Shown here in pieces: positions 45,013 to 54,358 of a DNA stretch of 64,000 nt (the stretch's first letter is position 1; every line of letters begins with the position of its first letter). The position numbers were made by a program, and so were the translations under genes. The stretch is from Algoriphagus aquimarinus (GTDB lineage: Bacteria > Bacteroidota > Bacteroidia > Cytophagales > Cyclobacteriaceae): NCBI RefSeq assembly GCF_007997215.1, contig NZ_VORW01000001.1, positions 620,001-684,000 of the forward strand, given 5' to 3'. Below the pieces are notes generated by a model. The model saw nothing but the letters and a program-made list of their open reading frames with translations, made no database searches and had not been told where the DNA came from.

Positions 45013-45053
45013 GTATGCATGCATACTATATTAGAAAAAAGTTATGCATGCAT
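45013..45053. promoter_or_regulatory. Double palindromic operator of the MarR regulator
   Basis: GTATGCATGCATAC (45013-45026) is a perfect 14-bp palindrome; its core ATGCATGCAT recurs at 45044-45053, centres 29 bp apart, about three helical turns. It sits 50 bp upstream of the marR start, the usual position for an autorepressor site. Confidence 0.65.
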
Positions 45054-45210
45054 CACAAATTAAACCTCGTAAAATCTATTATTTCAGAAATATTCTGTAA
45101 GAAATGACTGCTATTCGGTGATAATTCAGAAGGAATTGAAATAAATTATCCTGTCACTAAAAATTTCTATCTATTTTAAAAAATTATGAATTTTTTAAAA
45201 TAGTAATTTA

Positions 45211-46959
45211 TCAATCGACATATAGTTCCTCTATCTCCTTTTCAAATTTCTGATGAATGACTTTTCGCTTTAGTTTCATCGTTGGTGTCAATTCTCCTGA
45301 TTCTATACTCCATGGATCTTGCAATAGCTTGAAGCGTTTGATTTGCTCCCACTTCCCGAAAAATTTATTTAACTCTTCAATTTCTCGATTGTACTTGTCA
45401 ATTATTTCTGGCTTCTCAATCATTTCGGCATCGCCGGTATAAGGAATCCCTTTGTGTTGACAATAATCCTTCAATGCATCAAAACTTGGAATAACTAGTG
45501 CGGATGGATAATTTTTGTTTTCTCCTACTACTATCAACTGATCTATCAAGCTGGATTCTTTGAATTTGTTCTCCATTGCCTGAGGGGCGATGTACTTCCC
45601 CCCGGAAGTTTTGAACATTTCTTTCTTCCGATCGGTAATTTTAAGATACTCGCCGTCCATCTGCCCGATGTCACCTGTATGAAACCAGCCGTTTTGAAGC
45701 ACCTCTTCGGTGAGTTCGGGCTGTTTGTAGTATCCTTGCATGACATTGGGCCCTTTGACTAGGATTTCGCCGTCTGAAGCGATCTTCACTTCCACATCGG
45801 AAATTAATTTTCCAACATAACCTATCCTCATATCCTTCAACGTGCAAACCGAAGCTGAAACTACCGGAGAAGTCTCCGTGAGGCCATATCCCTCGCATAC
45901 TTTAATCCCTGCAGCCCAAAACACACGGGCCAATCTAGGTTGTAACGCAGAAGCTCCAGAATTAATCTGCAGCACTTCACCACCTAATGCCTCTCTCCAT
46001 TTACTGAAAATCACTTTGTTGGCTAGTTTGAGCTGAAAGTCATACCATGCTCCAGGACTTGTATTGGGATCGTATTTCAACCCTAAATCCAAAGCCCAAA
46101 AGAAAAGTGATTTTTTTACTCCTTTCAATTCATACCCTTTTGCCACTATTTTATCATAAATCTTCTCCAATAATCTTGGGACAGTATTGAAAGCATGTGG
46201 TTTGACTTCCTTCATGTTTTCACCAATGGTATCCATATTCTCGGCATAGTAAATAGAGAATCCTATATAGAAAAAACAGAAAAATCCTGTCCGTTCATAT
46301 ATGTGGCAAAGTGGTAGAAAACTCAAAACCCTAGAAGTCCCATGCTGTGGGGTCATTATATTGGAAATACCAATAAGATTTGAAAGCACATTAGAATGTG
46401 AAAGCATGACACCTTTTGGCCGTCCAGTGGTACCAGAAGTATAAATGATGGTAAAAAGATCGCTTGGTTTAACTTGCTCCTTAGCTTTTTCCAACCCCAA
46501 AATATCCTCATTAACGCCTATAGCAAGGAAGTCTTCCCAGAAAATAGCTCCTTCTACTTTTTCAAAGCTATAGATCAATCGATCTCCTGAAGCAGCTTTC
46601 GCCTTTTCGTAGATTACTTCATCACCCACAAAAATCATCTTCACTTCTGCATGATCAAAAATGTATTCATAATCGGCAGAAGTGATTGTCGGATACATAG
46701 GAACTGAAATAGCTCCAATCTGCTGCAAGGCTAGATCTATAAAATTCCATTCTGGACAATTATTCGAAATGATTGCAACTTTCTCTCCAGGCAAAATCCC
46801 TACTTTAAGAAATGCCAAGCTCAAATTATCTGTGACTTCTTTTACATCTCTTGAAGAAAAAGATTTCCACTTACCATTCACTTTTTTTGACAATGCTATT
46901 TCCTTGTCATACGTAGCAATTTGGTAAGGAATTAAATCAAAAAGTCTGGTCGGTTCCAT
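45211..46959 (-). CDS. fadD: Long-chain fatty-acid--CoA ligase
   Basis: 582 residues. AMP-binding P-loop YTSGTTGRPKGVMLSH, then GYGLTETSPV, the hinge-region GEILVKGPNVMQGYYKQPELT, and TGDIGQMDGEYLKITDRKKEMFKTSGGKYIAP. It activates fatty acids with ATP and CoA for beta-oxidation or lipid synthesis. It lies 248 bp upstream of marR on the same strand, next to the putative replication origin. Confidence 0.88.
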   Translation of the reverse strand: MEPTRLFDLIPYQIATYDKEIALSKKVNGKWKSFSSRDVKEVTDNLSLAFLKVGILPGEKVAIISNNCPEWNFIDLALQQIGAISVPMYPTITSADYEYIFDHAEVKMIFVGDEVIYEKAKAASGDRLIYSFEKVEGAIFWEDFLAIGVNEDILGLEKAKEQVKPSDLFTIIYTSGTTGRPKGVMLSHSNVLSNLIGISNIMTPQHGTSRVLSFLPLCHIYERTGFFCFFYIGFSIYYAENMDTIGENMKEVKPHAFNTVPRLLEKIYDKIVAKGYELKGVKKSLFFWALDLGLKYDPNTSPGAWYDFQLKLANKVIFSKWREALGGEVLQINSGASALQPRLARVFWAAGIKVCEGYGLTETSPVVSASVCTLKDMRIGYVGKLISDVEVKIASDGEILVKGPNVMQGYYKQPELTEEVLQNGWFHTGDIGQMDGEYLKITDRKKEMFKTSGGKYIAPQAMENKFKESSLIDQLIVVGENKNYPSALVIPSFDALKDYCQHKGIPYTGDAEMIEKPEIIDKYNREIEELNKFFGKWEQIKRFKLLQDPWSIESGELTPTMKLKRKVIHQKFEKEIEELYVD

Positions 46960-47017
46960 GAAGGTTCAATTTTGGGATACCTATAATATTACCAAAATAC
47001 GAGAGCATTACAAAGAG

Positions 47018-47422
47018 TTATCCACGCTCTCTTTTTATAGTAGTTGTAAAATAGATTTTTAAAAAAATTCTTTATTAAGGTTATTAGGACTGTTGATTTG
47101 TGGAAAAGATGGGTAATTATTCTTCTCCACGATTACTATAAGCTAACCTTAGTGTTTCCCACTTCTTATCCCCTTTTTATCCACATGTAAGTGGTTGTAA
47201 TTAAAGTGAGTAAGTCAATTTGTTGTTTTCTGTGGAAGAACACTGGTTTATTCACTGTTGGGAATTAGCCTGTGGATAGAATGATTTGTTGTGGTGGATA
47301 ACTGTTGGCTTTTCCCCAAAATACCTACTCGGAGTAAAAGTGCGATGGTGGTAGGTGGATAAGTGTGTACTTATCATTGCCTATTCTTTTCTTATCCACA
47401 GCTAAATTGGTACTTATCCACG
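47018..47422. other. Candidate chromosomal replication origin (oriC)
   Basis: A gene-free region with DnaA boxes (TTATnCACA or one mismatch): 47018-47026, 47099-47107 (inverse, two-base variation), 47177-47185 (exact), 47271-47279 (inverse), 47293-47301 (inverse), 47354-47362 (inverse), 47392-47400 (exact) and 47414-47422. An AT-rich block at about 47048-47090 could be the unwinding element. mnmG (gidA) and parS-like sites are within 5 kb. Gene orientation does not switch here but at about 54.3 kb, so GC skew is needed for confirmation. Confidence 0.75.
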
Positions 47423-47423
47423 T

Positions 47424-49097
47424 CTAATTTTGAGTGGATTTTAGACCTGTTTTTGGAGCTGCTCTGATGATTTGATCTGTCAAAGTCCATCCACCTCTGA
47501 TAGATATATTCCTATTTCCTGTTTCTGGATCTACGTAATTGAATACCCTTTCCGCATTTCGTTTTTCTTCAAAATTGGCTGGATCCCATCGTTTATTGCC
47601 ATTTGCATCTTCTATAACACGGATTTGATAGTTACCTGCTTCTATTAAGGCAAAAGCAAACTTATTTCCTGTTTCTATATAAGTCTCTCTTTTTGGTTCA
47701 CCTTTACTGTCCAATAGCTGGATAATAAATGGTGCTTCTGCTCCTTCGATTGTTCCTTCGATAGCATCTGCCAGCGTTTCTTTTTTCAATTTCTTGTAAC
47801 TAGCTGATAGTTCCACTTCATTGAATTGTCCTTCAACATCGATAAAAGTAGAGTCGGAAGCCTTCAATGTGAATGATTCGAATAGTATTGAATCTGGTAT
47901 GCTAAGGTTAATTTCCAGTACATCTCTCCTTAGAGAGTCTTTGAAGTTTAGCATTTCTGGAGTTATAGAAATAACAGAAGCTGTATCGTACGCTAAGTAT
48001 AGAGAATCGTAATTGATGCTTTTAAGAGGCTTACTGAATGTTAATTCTACTGGTAGCTTTTGGTAAAAGCTTTTGCCAGAATTAGGTATAACAGTTAGTT
48101 TTTCAAGCTTTCTATCCGATTCTTCAAATTTCGCCCAGATAAGGGAATCAACTTGGTACCCTACAGAATCTCTTAGATTGATTTTGAATGCTAAACTATC
48201 CGTGATAGGTTTTCCTGAATATAAATTAATCCTTTTGTCTCCCAGAGTATAGAAAATTTCACTGCCTAGTTTTTCATTTTCTAAAGTGATTTTGACAGGA
48301 TTTTTATTCAAAACTATGGTATAATTTGTTCCTAATGGGGAAGATCTTAGTAAGTGAATTGGATTTTGGTCGCCTTTAGATAAGTTGAATTGTATACCGT
48401 CAATATTTTGATCAATTGTTATTGTCTCCTTTATGAAATCATATGCTTCTGATTTGTATTCAGCCTTTAAGCTATTGTTGTCATCCTGCCATGCGTATGC
48501 TAGATATTTACCGGCCTTGATATTGGTGATGTTGAATTTTCCAATTGTATCGACCTGCGTCAAATAGTATGGTGCAGCAGTAAATACGTTTGTTGTATCC
48601 TCTATTGGATATAAACCCACAATGGCATCATCTAATTTGTCATTACTTTCAGGAAAATAAGAATTGACAGTTCCTGAGAATTTAAGGCTATCAATGCTTG
48701 CTCCTGTGGAAAATACCAGCTTTAGATTTTCTGTTGGATTTCCTTCTGAGAGGTCTGTAATGGATTTCTGAAAGTTGAATACATATGTGGTACTATCTTC
48801 CAGCTCCTGATTTAGATCTATGACTAGTGTGTTCTTAAGAGCTGTGAATATTACCTCATCCTTGTTTACTCTTGGTGTAATCAGGATGTTTTTAGTGGCA
48901 TTATCAAGTTTAATATATTCATCGAAAACAATGGTGATTTTCTCTGGCTTGGTATTCAGGCTTTGATCTGTTGGAGTCATCACCATTACCTTTGGAGGAT
49001 CTTCATCTCGTGGCCCACCCATAGGTGTGCTTTGTTTTGCACAGGAAAAAGCTAATAGGCTTATAATTAAAAGTATGATTAGGTTAGTATATCTCAC
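47424..49097 (-). CDS. Ig-like (Big_5/SbsA) domain lipoprotein
   Basis: 557 residues with a lipoprotein signal peptide (lipobox AFSC, Cys19). The N-terminal region PPKVMVMTPTDQSLNTKPEKITIVFDEYIKLD matches a Big_5 Ig-like domain, and a second one appears around residues 325-440; a carboxypeptidase-regulatory-like part near 460-510 ends in RWDPANFEEKRNAERV. Cell-surface protein of unknown function, present in many Bacteroidota. It overlaps the next gene upstream by 4 nt. The last DnaA box ends 2 nt before its stop codon. Confidence 0.78.
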   Translation of the reverse strand: MRYTNLIILLIISLLAFSCAKQSTPMGGPRDEDPPKVMVMTPTDQSLNTKPEKITIVFDEYIKLDNATKNILITPRVNKDEVIFTALKNTLVIDLNQELEDSTTYVFNFQKSITDLSEGNPTENLKLVFSTGASIDSLKFSGTVNSYFPESNDKLDDAIVGLYPIEDTTNVFTAAPYYLTQVDTIGKFNITNIKAGKYLAYAWQDDNNSLKAEYKSEAYDFIKETITIDQNIDGIQFNLSKGDQNPIHLLRSSPLGTNYTIVLNKNPVKITLENEKLGSEIFYTLGDKRINLYSGKPITDSLAFKINLRDSVGYQVDSLIWAKFEESDRKLEKLTVIPNSGKSFYQKLPVELTFSKPLKSINYDSLYLAYDTASVISITPEMLNFKDSLRRDVLEINLSIPDSILFESFTLKASDSTFIDVEGQFNEVELSASYKKLKKETLADAIEGTIEGAEAPFIIQLLDSKGEPKRETYIETGNKFAFALIEAGNYQIRVIEDANGNKRWDPANFEEKRNAERVFNYVDPETGNRNISIRGGWTLTDQIIRAAPKTGLKSTQN

Positions 49098-50002
49098 TTC
49101 TTTTTGAAAACGAATAAGTTACTTGAATGATTTCCTGTGTTTTTAGCTGCTTCTTTATTTGATTTTCTACCGGCTAAGATTGCCTTCCAATATTTTTGGA
49201 TTATTGACTGTTGTGGATTTGTATAACCTTCTGACAACAGGGAGACATAATAGCTGTCAAAGTTCATTGGCATCTTTTTTACTAATTGTAAATCAAAGAT
49301 CTCTCCGAAACTTTCAAGTGCTTGTTGGTTGAAATGATAAAGGTGTCTTGGAACATCCCATCCTGCCCAGCTAGTACCATACTTTATAGCATCATAACTT
49401 TCTGGATTTGGAACAGCTATAATTATATAACCATCTGATTTCAAGTGTTTTACAAGTAATTTAACTGTCTTTCTTAGAGAATGGATATGTTCTAACACAT
49501 GGTAGAGTGTAATAACATCATATGAACCTTTTGGTAGGTCATTTATAGATTGATATACCCTCTTATTCAATTTTGTGTTTGCCAAATTCCTTGCCTTCTC
49601 GTTTGGTTCTATTCCAGTCACTTTCCAGCCATTTTCATATGCTTTGGTTAGTAACTCACCCGTTCCACAGCCATAGTCAAGGTATTTTCCTTTAAGTGGC
49701 GTTAATTGATTTAGATGTTTTACTTTTTGAGATACTGTATATTTCCTTACTTGTTGGTAGGCAAATTGAGTTAAGTTTTTTGCTTTATCGTCATGTGAGA
49801 AATATTCTGGGAAGTCGTAATAAGGATTAATTGTTTCTTCCGTTGGTCTGGGGTTGGTGAATTTCAAACCACAGTTTGTACAATTACAAATAATGAAAGA
49901 CTCTTGGCTTACGGCGTAATCTTTTATTTCCTGAGAATTAAGAAATAGTCCACTCTTGCAGAGTGGACATTTAGTAAGTCTTTCAAGCATTTTATCTTCC
50001 AA
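49094..50002 (-). CDS. Class I SAM methyltransferase with N-terminal zinc ribbon
   Basis: 302 residues. N-terminal cysteines CPLCKSG (C9, C12 region) and CNCTNCGLKFTNPRP form a zinc ribbon. SAM-binding motif I is KYLDYGCGTGELLTKA (about 104-119), followed by VTGIEPNEKARN and DVITLYHVLEHIHS. The substrate is unknown; the ribbon is common in methyltransferases acting on sugars or cell-envelope precursors. It overlaps mnmG by 11 nt. Confidence 0.85.
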   Translation of the reverse strand: MEDKMLERLTKCPLCKSGLFLNSQEIKDYAVSQESFIICNCTNCGLKFTNPRPTEETINPYYDFPEYFSHDDKAKNLTQFAYQQVRKYTVSQKVKHLNQLTPLKGKYLDYGCGTGELLTKAYENGWKVTGIEPNEKARNLANTKLNKRVYQSINDLPKGSYDVITLYHVLEHIHSLRKTVKLLVKHLKSDGYIIIAVPNPESYDAIKYGTSWAGWDVPRHLYHFNQQALESFGEIFDLQLVKKMPMNFDSYYVSLLSEGYTNPQQSIIQKYWKAILAGRKSNKEAAKNTGNHSSNLFVFKKK

Positions 50003-51857
50003 GGTAAACGGTGATTATAGATAAGTCTGCGGGAGTCACTCCAGAAATTCTTGAAGCTTGACCCATTGTCTCAGGTCTTATTTTATTCAGTTTTTGTTTT
50101 CCTTCGGCCGAAAGTGCAGGAATAGCTATGTAGTCAAATTTTAATGGAATCTTGAAGTTTTCCATGTTGCTTAACTTATCTACCATCTGTTGTTCTTTCT
50201 CTATATAGCTATCGTATTTGATTTGAATCTCTGCTTGTTCTAGGACTTCAGTAGGGTATTTGGATAGATATGCATCAATTTCAGTATTGAAGGTTTTTAA
50301 AATCTGAAGACCAATTTGTGGTCTTTTCAATAATTTTTCAGCAGATATTTTCTCTTTGATTGTAGAAGACCCTATTTTTTCAAGACCTTCATTTACACTT
50401 TCTGGAGAAAATTTCTTTTGTTTTAGATCATTAATCAGTTTTGCAGTTTCTTCCTTTTTAATATTCATTTTAGCTAAACGTTCATCTGAAGCCAAACCAA
50501 TATCAAATCCTTTTTGAGTCAATCTTAGATCTGCATTATCTTGACGAAGTAGTAGTCTGAATTCAGCCCGAGATGTAAACATTCTATATGGCTCCTCAGT
50601 ACCTTTATTAATCAAATCGTCGATTAATACACCTATATAAGCATCTGATCTTTTTAGTAAGAAAGGATCCTTTTCTTGAGCTTTTAGACTTGCATTTATA
50701 CCTGCTACTAGACCTTGACATGCCGCCTCCTCATATCCAGTAGTTCCATTTATTTGTCCAGCGAAATACAGGTTTTCCATCAATTGAGTCTCTAAAGTGA
50801 GTTTCAGTTGAGTTGGAGGGAAAAAGTCATATTCAATAGCGTATCCTGGGCGGAACATTTTTGCATTCTCAAATCCAGCTATTTTTCTTATAGCCTTATA
50901 TTGTACATCTTCTGGAAGTGAAGTTGAAAAGCCATTTATGTACATTTCTACTGTATTCCATCCTTCTGGTTCTACGAAGATTTGATGTCTATCTCTCTCA
51001 GCAAATCTATTTATCTTGTCTTCAATGGAAGGGCAATATCTAGGCCCAAGGCCTTGTATTCTGCCATTGAACATAGGAGATCTGTCAAAACCTTCTTCCA
51101 ACGTGGAATGCACTTCTTTATTTGTATATGTAATCCAACAGGTTCTTTGCTCCTTTAGAGTGGTTGTAGAATCTGAATAGCTAAATTTTTCGGGGTTTTC
51201 ATCCCCATATTGGACCTCCATTTTGGTGTAGTCCAGGCTTCTTCCATCTACTCTAGGAGGAGTGCCTGTTTTCATTCTTCCTGATTCGAAGCCTAATTCT
51301 ACTAATTGTTCGGTAATTCCCTTTGCTGCTGCTTCTCCAGTTCTTCCTCCTCCAAATTGTTTTTCGCCTATATGGATTAATCCATTAAGGAAAGTTCCAT
51401 TGGTTAAAACCACACTTTTGGCTTGAATTTCTAAACCAATACTAGTTCTAACTCCTTTTAATTCTCCATTTTTTACCACTAGACCTGTGATCATTTCCTG
51501 CCAGAAATCCACATTTGGGGTTTGCTCAAGCGCTAATCTCCACTCTTCAGCGAATTTCATTCTATCGTTCTGAGATCTAGGTGACCACATAGCAGGACCT
51601 TTTGATCGGTTTAGCATTCTAAACTGAATCATGGATTTATCAGAAACAATACCTGACATTCCTCCTAAAGCATCTATTTCTCTTACAATTTGTCCTTTTG
51701 CTACGCCACCCATTGCTGGGTTGCAAGACATTTGAGCAATAGTATTCATGTTCATAGTACATAGTAGTACTTTGGAGCCCATGCGTGCTGCAGCGTGAGC
51801 TGCTTCGCAACCGGCATGCCCTGCTCCTACTACTATGACATCGTATATTGGAAACAT
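49992..51857 (-). CDS. mnmG: tRNA uridine-5-carboxymethylaminomethyl(34) synthesis enzyme
   Basis: 621 residues, normal for MnmG (GidA). FAD-binding GAGHAGCEAAHAAARMG starts at residue 11; CNPAMGGVAKGQIVREIDALGG and the family signatures GPRYCPSIEDK and GTTGYEEAACQGL are clear. With MnmE it modifies U34 of tRNAs. mnmG is often found close to oriC. Confidence 0.96.
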   Translation of the reverse strand: MFPIYDVIVVGAGHAGCEAAHAAARMGSKVLLCTMNMNTIAQMSCNPAMGGVAKGQIVREIDALGGMSGIVSDKSMIQFRMLNRSKGPAMWSPRSQNDRMKFAEEWRLALEQTPNVDFWQEMITGLVVKNGELKGVRTSIGLEIQAKSVVLTNGTFLNGLIHIGEKQFGGGRTGEAAAKGITEQLVELGFESGRMKTGTPPRVDGRSLDYTKMEVQYGDENPEKFSYSDSTTTLKEQRTCWITYTNKEVHSTLEEGFDRSPMFNGRIQGLGPRYCPSIEDKINRFAERDRHQIFVEPEGWNTVEMYINGFSTSLPEDVQYKAIRKIAGFENAKMFRPGYAIEYDFFPPTQLKLTLETQLMENLYFAGQINGTTGYEEAACQGLVAGINASLKAQEKDPFLLKRSDAYIGVLIDDLINKGTEEPYRMFTSRAEFRLLLRQDNADLRLTQKGFDIGLASDERLAKMNIKKEETAKLINDLKQKKFSPESVNEGLEKIGSSTIKEKISAEKLLKRPQIGLQILKTFNTEIDAYLSKYPTEVLEQAEIQIKYDSYIEKEQQMVDKLSNMENFKIPLKFDYIAIPALSAEGKQKLNKIRPETMGQASRISGVTPADLSIITVYLGR

Positions 51858-51876
51858 TGTATCCTTTTTTGTTTAC

Positions 51877-51935
51877 TGTTCCACGTGAAACGCATGTGAG
51901 TTTTTACTTATTGAAGAACTGTTTCACGTGGAACG
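51877..51935. promoter_or_regulatory. Pair of parS-like ParB-binding sites
   Basis: TGTTCCACGTGAAACG (51877-51892) and TGTTTCACGTGGAACG (51920-51935) each differ at two positions from the parS consensus TGTTTCACGTGAAACA and are nearly inverse copies of one another. They lie 43 bp apart, just upstream of mnmG and 4.5 kb from the oriC candidate, the usual zone for parS. Confidence 0.75.
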
Positions 51936-51936
51936 T

Positions 51937-52362
51937 TTATAACTCCTGGAATAAATTAATCGCAAATTCCTCTTTGCTTCTCATTAAACCTGCCTCTTCT
52001 TTTGTTTTGTCTTTGTAACCTAACAAGTGAAATAAACCGTGACTAATGACTCTACTAAGCTCCTTTTCTTCCTCAACCTTTAAAGTTTCTGAGTTTTCTT
52101 TTACTCGTTCTATACTTATAAAAATATCTCCTTCTATAATTCCTTTATCTTCCGAATTGTCAAATGTGATAATATCTGTATAAGTGTCATGATCTAAATA
52201 TTCTACATTGATGTTGAGAAGGTACTCATCTGAGCAAAAAACATAATTAAGTTCATTAATCTTATGTTTTTCAGCTTCAGCGAGTTTTTTTAGCCAAACT
52301 TTCCTTTTCCTTTTTTCTTTAAGGGAAAATGATACTTCTTCAGCAAAGAAATTAATTGCCAT
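51937..52362 (-). CDS. ybeY: Endoribonuclease YbeY
   Basis: 141 residues. DHDTYTDIITFD and the zinc motif SHGLFHLLGYKDKTKEEAGLM match YbeY. The first two zinc histidines are present, but the third (GYDH in most bacteria) is Lys-Asp here; to my recollection this GYKD form is common in Bacteroidota. It matures 16S rRNA and takes part in ribosome quality control. Only 3 nt from the RsbW-like gene. Confidence 0.9.
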   Translation of the reverse strand: MAINFFAEEVSFSLKEKRKRKVWLKKLAEAEKHKINELNYVFCSDEYLLNINVEYLDHDTYTDIITFDNSEDKGIIEGDIFISIERVKENSETLKVEEEKELSRVISHGLFHLLGYKDKTKEEAGLMRSKEEFAINLFQEL

Positions 52363-52365
52363 AGC

Positions 52366-52782
52366 TTAATTCATGTAAAATGATAAAACAGTCTTTGTGC
52401 CGTTTTCTTCAAATTTGACGTCGTCAGAAAGGTGTTTTATAAGGAAAATCCCTCTACCACCTATTTTTTCAATGTTTTCTGGTGCTGTAGGATCTTTCAG
52501 CTCATTGTAGTCAAATCCCTTTCCCTCATCCTGAATAGTGAATAAAAGCAATTCTTCTTCTAATTTTAATTCTAGATGCACCAATTTATTTTTATCACTT
52601 TGATTTCCGTGAATGATTGCATTACTAATGCATTCTGTGACGGAAATCATAATGTTACCATAGATATCATCATTGATCTCAAAGTTTTCACGAGCATTGT
52701 CGATGAAACTTTCAATTATTTTTATGTTCTCGATAAGAGAAGGAATAGAAATTTTTATGCTTTTCATCATAATTGTATTCAA
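52366..52782 (-). CDS. RsbW-like ATP-binding protein (HATPase_c)
   Basis: 138 residues. GHKL ATPase motifs: N-box VTECISNAIIHGN and DEGKGFDYNEL, followed by GGRGIFLIKHLSD. This is the single-domain serine-kinase/anti-sigma family. No sigma factor or anti-anti-sigma gene is beside it. It is placed between ybeY and xth in a minus-strand operon. Confidence 0.85.
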   Translation of the reverse strand: MNTIMMKSIKISIPSLIENIKIIESFIDNARENFEINDDIYGNIMISVTECISNAIIHGNQSDKNKLVHLELKLEEELLLFTIQDEGKGFDYNELKDPTAPENIEKIGGRGIFLIKHLSDDVKFEENGTKTVLSFYMN

Positions 52783-52801
52783 TGAGTAGTATCTACTTAT
52801 T

Positions 52802-53563
52802 TTATTCGACTTCGATTAATATTGGACAATGATCGGAATGCTTAGCATCTGCTAATATGATTGAGCTTTTCAGACGATCATTCATAGGTGCAGTTGCCAT
52901 GTGGTAGTCGATTCTCCATCCTAGATTTTTAGCTCTAGAATTTGCTCTATAGCTCCACCAGGTATAATTGTCTGGCTGATCATTGAACTTTCTGAAACTA
53001 TCAATAAAACCTGATTCTGTGAACTTATCCATCCAAGCTCTCTCTTCTGGTAAAAAGCCAGATGTGTTCTTATTTGATTTTGGATTATGTATATCTATTG
53101 CCTTATGACATATGTTATAATCCCCACTTAAAATGAAATTTGGATTACTTTTCTTCAAATCCTGAGTGTAACCATATATATCATCTAGAAATTCATATTT
53201 GAATGCCTGACGAATGTCTCCAGTTGTTCCAGATGGAAAATAGGCAGTTAGAAATGAGAAGTCCTCAAAATCAACTTGTAGTAACCTTCCTTCGTCGTCA
53301 TATTTTGAATATTCCATTCCATGTTTTACTGATTTTGGCTTTGTTTTAGTCAAAATTGCTACTCCACTGTAGCCTTTTTTAACAGCTGGATACCAGTATA
53401 TTTCGTAACCTAAATCTTCAAAAACAGTAGCGTCTATTTGGTCTAAATTTGCTTTAACCTCTTGTAAACCAATTATATCTGGATTAACTAGCCTAAGCCA
53501 ATCTATAAAACCTTTGTTCATTGCGGCACGAATGCCATTTACGTTATACGATACTATCTTCAC
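52802..53563 (-). CDS. xth: Exodeoxyribonuclease III
   Basis: 253 residues. MKIVSYNVNGIRAA, DIIGLQEVKA, SGDYNICHKAIDIHNPK and the end AKHSDHCPILIEVE give the complete set of exonuclease III/AP-endonuclease motifs (Asn, Glu, Asp-Asn, Asp-His). It cuts at abasic sites in base-excision repair. Confidence 0.94.
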   Translation of the reverse strand: MKIVSYNVNGIRAAMNKGFIDWLRLVNPDIIGLQEVKANLDQIDATVFEDLGYEIYWYPAVKKGYSGVAILTKTKPKSVKHGMEYSKYDDEGRLLQVDFEDFSFLTAYFPSGTTGDIRQAFKYEFLDDIYGYTQDLKKSNPNFILSGDYNICHKAIDIHNPKSNKNTSGFLPEERAWMDKFTESGFIDSFRKFNDQPDNYTWWSYRANSRAKNLGWRIDYHMATAPMNDRLKSSIILADAKHSDHCPILIEVE

Positions 53564-53566
53564 AAG

Positions 53567-53929
53567 TTATTCAATTACTATTTCGTATTCTTTTTCAAAA
53601 TATTCTAATACCTGAATCTTTAAAAGCTTCTCCTGATCTAATAAATCAAAATGGGGAAGATCCTTAGTTAATTTCCAATGAGGCCAGCCATCCTGATCTA
53701 CATAGTCAAGTTCATAAAAGCCATCATAGCTCAACACCTTACAAACAGCTATGTGCATTAGATCTTGCTTTTGCTCTTTACTAAATATCTTATTGCCTTG
53801 TCCAAGTTCTTGAACACCAATAAGAAAGAGTACGCCATTTAAGTCCGCGGGTTTTTTTCCTATTGTTTCTTTGAGGCCTTCTAGTAGTTTGGACCAACGT
53901 TTTTCTAGCTCTAGATCTCGTTTGAACAT
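53567..53929 (-). CDS. Conserved hypothetical protein
   Basis: 120 residues, soluble, no signal peptide. Starts MFKRDLELEKRWSKLLEGLKETIGKKPADL and contains VLFLIGVQELGQGNK and VDQDGWPHW. I believe similar proteins are widespread in Bacteroidota but know no function. It is 3 nt from xth and 6 nt from the AhpD-like gene. Confidence 0.7.
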   Translation of the reverse strand: MFKRDLELEKRWSKLLEGLKETIGKKPADLNGVLFLIGVQELGQGNKIFSKEQKQDLMHIAVCKVLSYDGFYELDYVDQDGWPHWKLTKDLPHFDLLDQEKLLKIQVLEYFEKEYEIVIE

Positions 53930-53935
53930 TATAAA

Positions 53936-54277
53936 TTATTGATTTTCAAGTGTTTCCCAATATTCTGCTGCTCTTCTCAAGTGAGGAATTACTATTGTCC
54001 CTCCTATCAAAGTAGCAATTGAGAATACTTCAAATATTTGCTCTTTCGTTAAGCCAACTTCATGGCACTTTCCTAAATGATATTTTACACAGTCATCGCA
54101 TCTCAATACCATAGAACAAGCTAGTCCAATCATTTCCTTAGACTTTATATCTACTGATCCTTCTGCATACGCATTAGTGTCAAGATTAAATATACGCTTG
54201 ATTACTTTATTGTCCTCAGCCAAGATCTTATCATTCATCTGGCTGCGGTACTCGTTGAATTCCTCTATGAGATTCAT
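53936..54277 (-). CDS. Carboxymuconolactone decarboxylase family (AhpD-like) protein
   Basis: 113 residues. The redox motif CDDCVKYH (C60, C63, H67) followed by KCHEVGLTKEQIFEVFSIATLIGG is that of AhpD-like alkylhydroperoxidases, which reduce peroxides through the CxxC pair. It is the first gene of a minus-strand run and is divergent from the ComF gene. Confidence 0.87.
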   Translation of the reverse strand: MNLIEEFNEYRSQMNDKILAEDNKVIKRIFNLDTNAYAEGSVDIKSKEMIGLACSMVLRCDDCVKYHLGKCHEVGLTKEQIFEVFSIATLIGGTIVIPHLRRAAEYWETLENQ

Positions 54278-54358
54278 TAACTTAACTGTTTAGGAAAGAA
54301 TTAAGTAGCAAATATACCACTATTTGCCCTTGGCAGATAGGAACAAGCCTTTTTCACA

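Noticed and set aside
38531..46959. Acquired fatty-acid degradation island
   Set aside because: Composition and gene order are ordinary for the group; only the S23 segment looks inserted.
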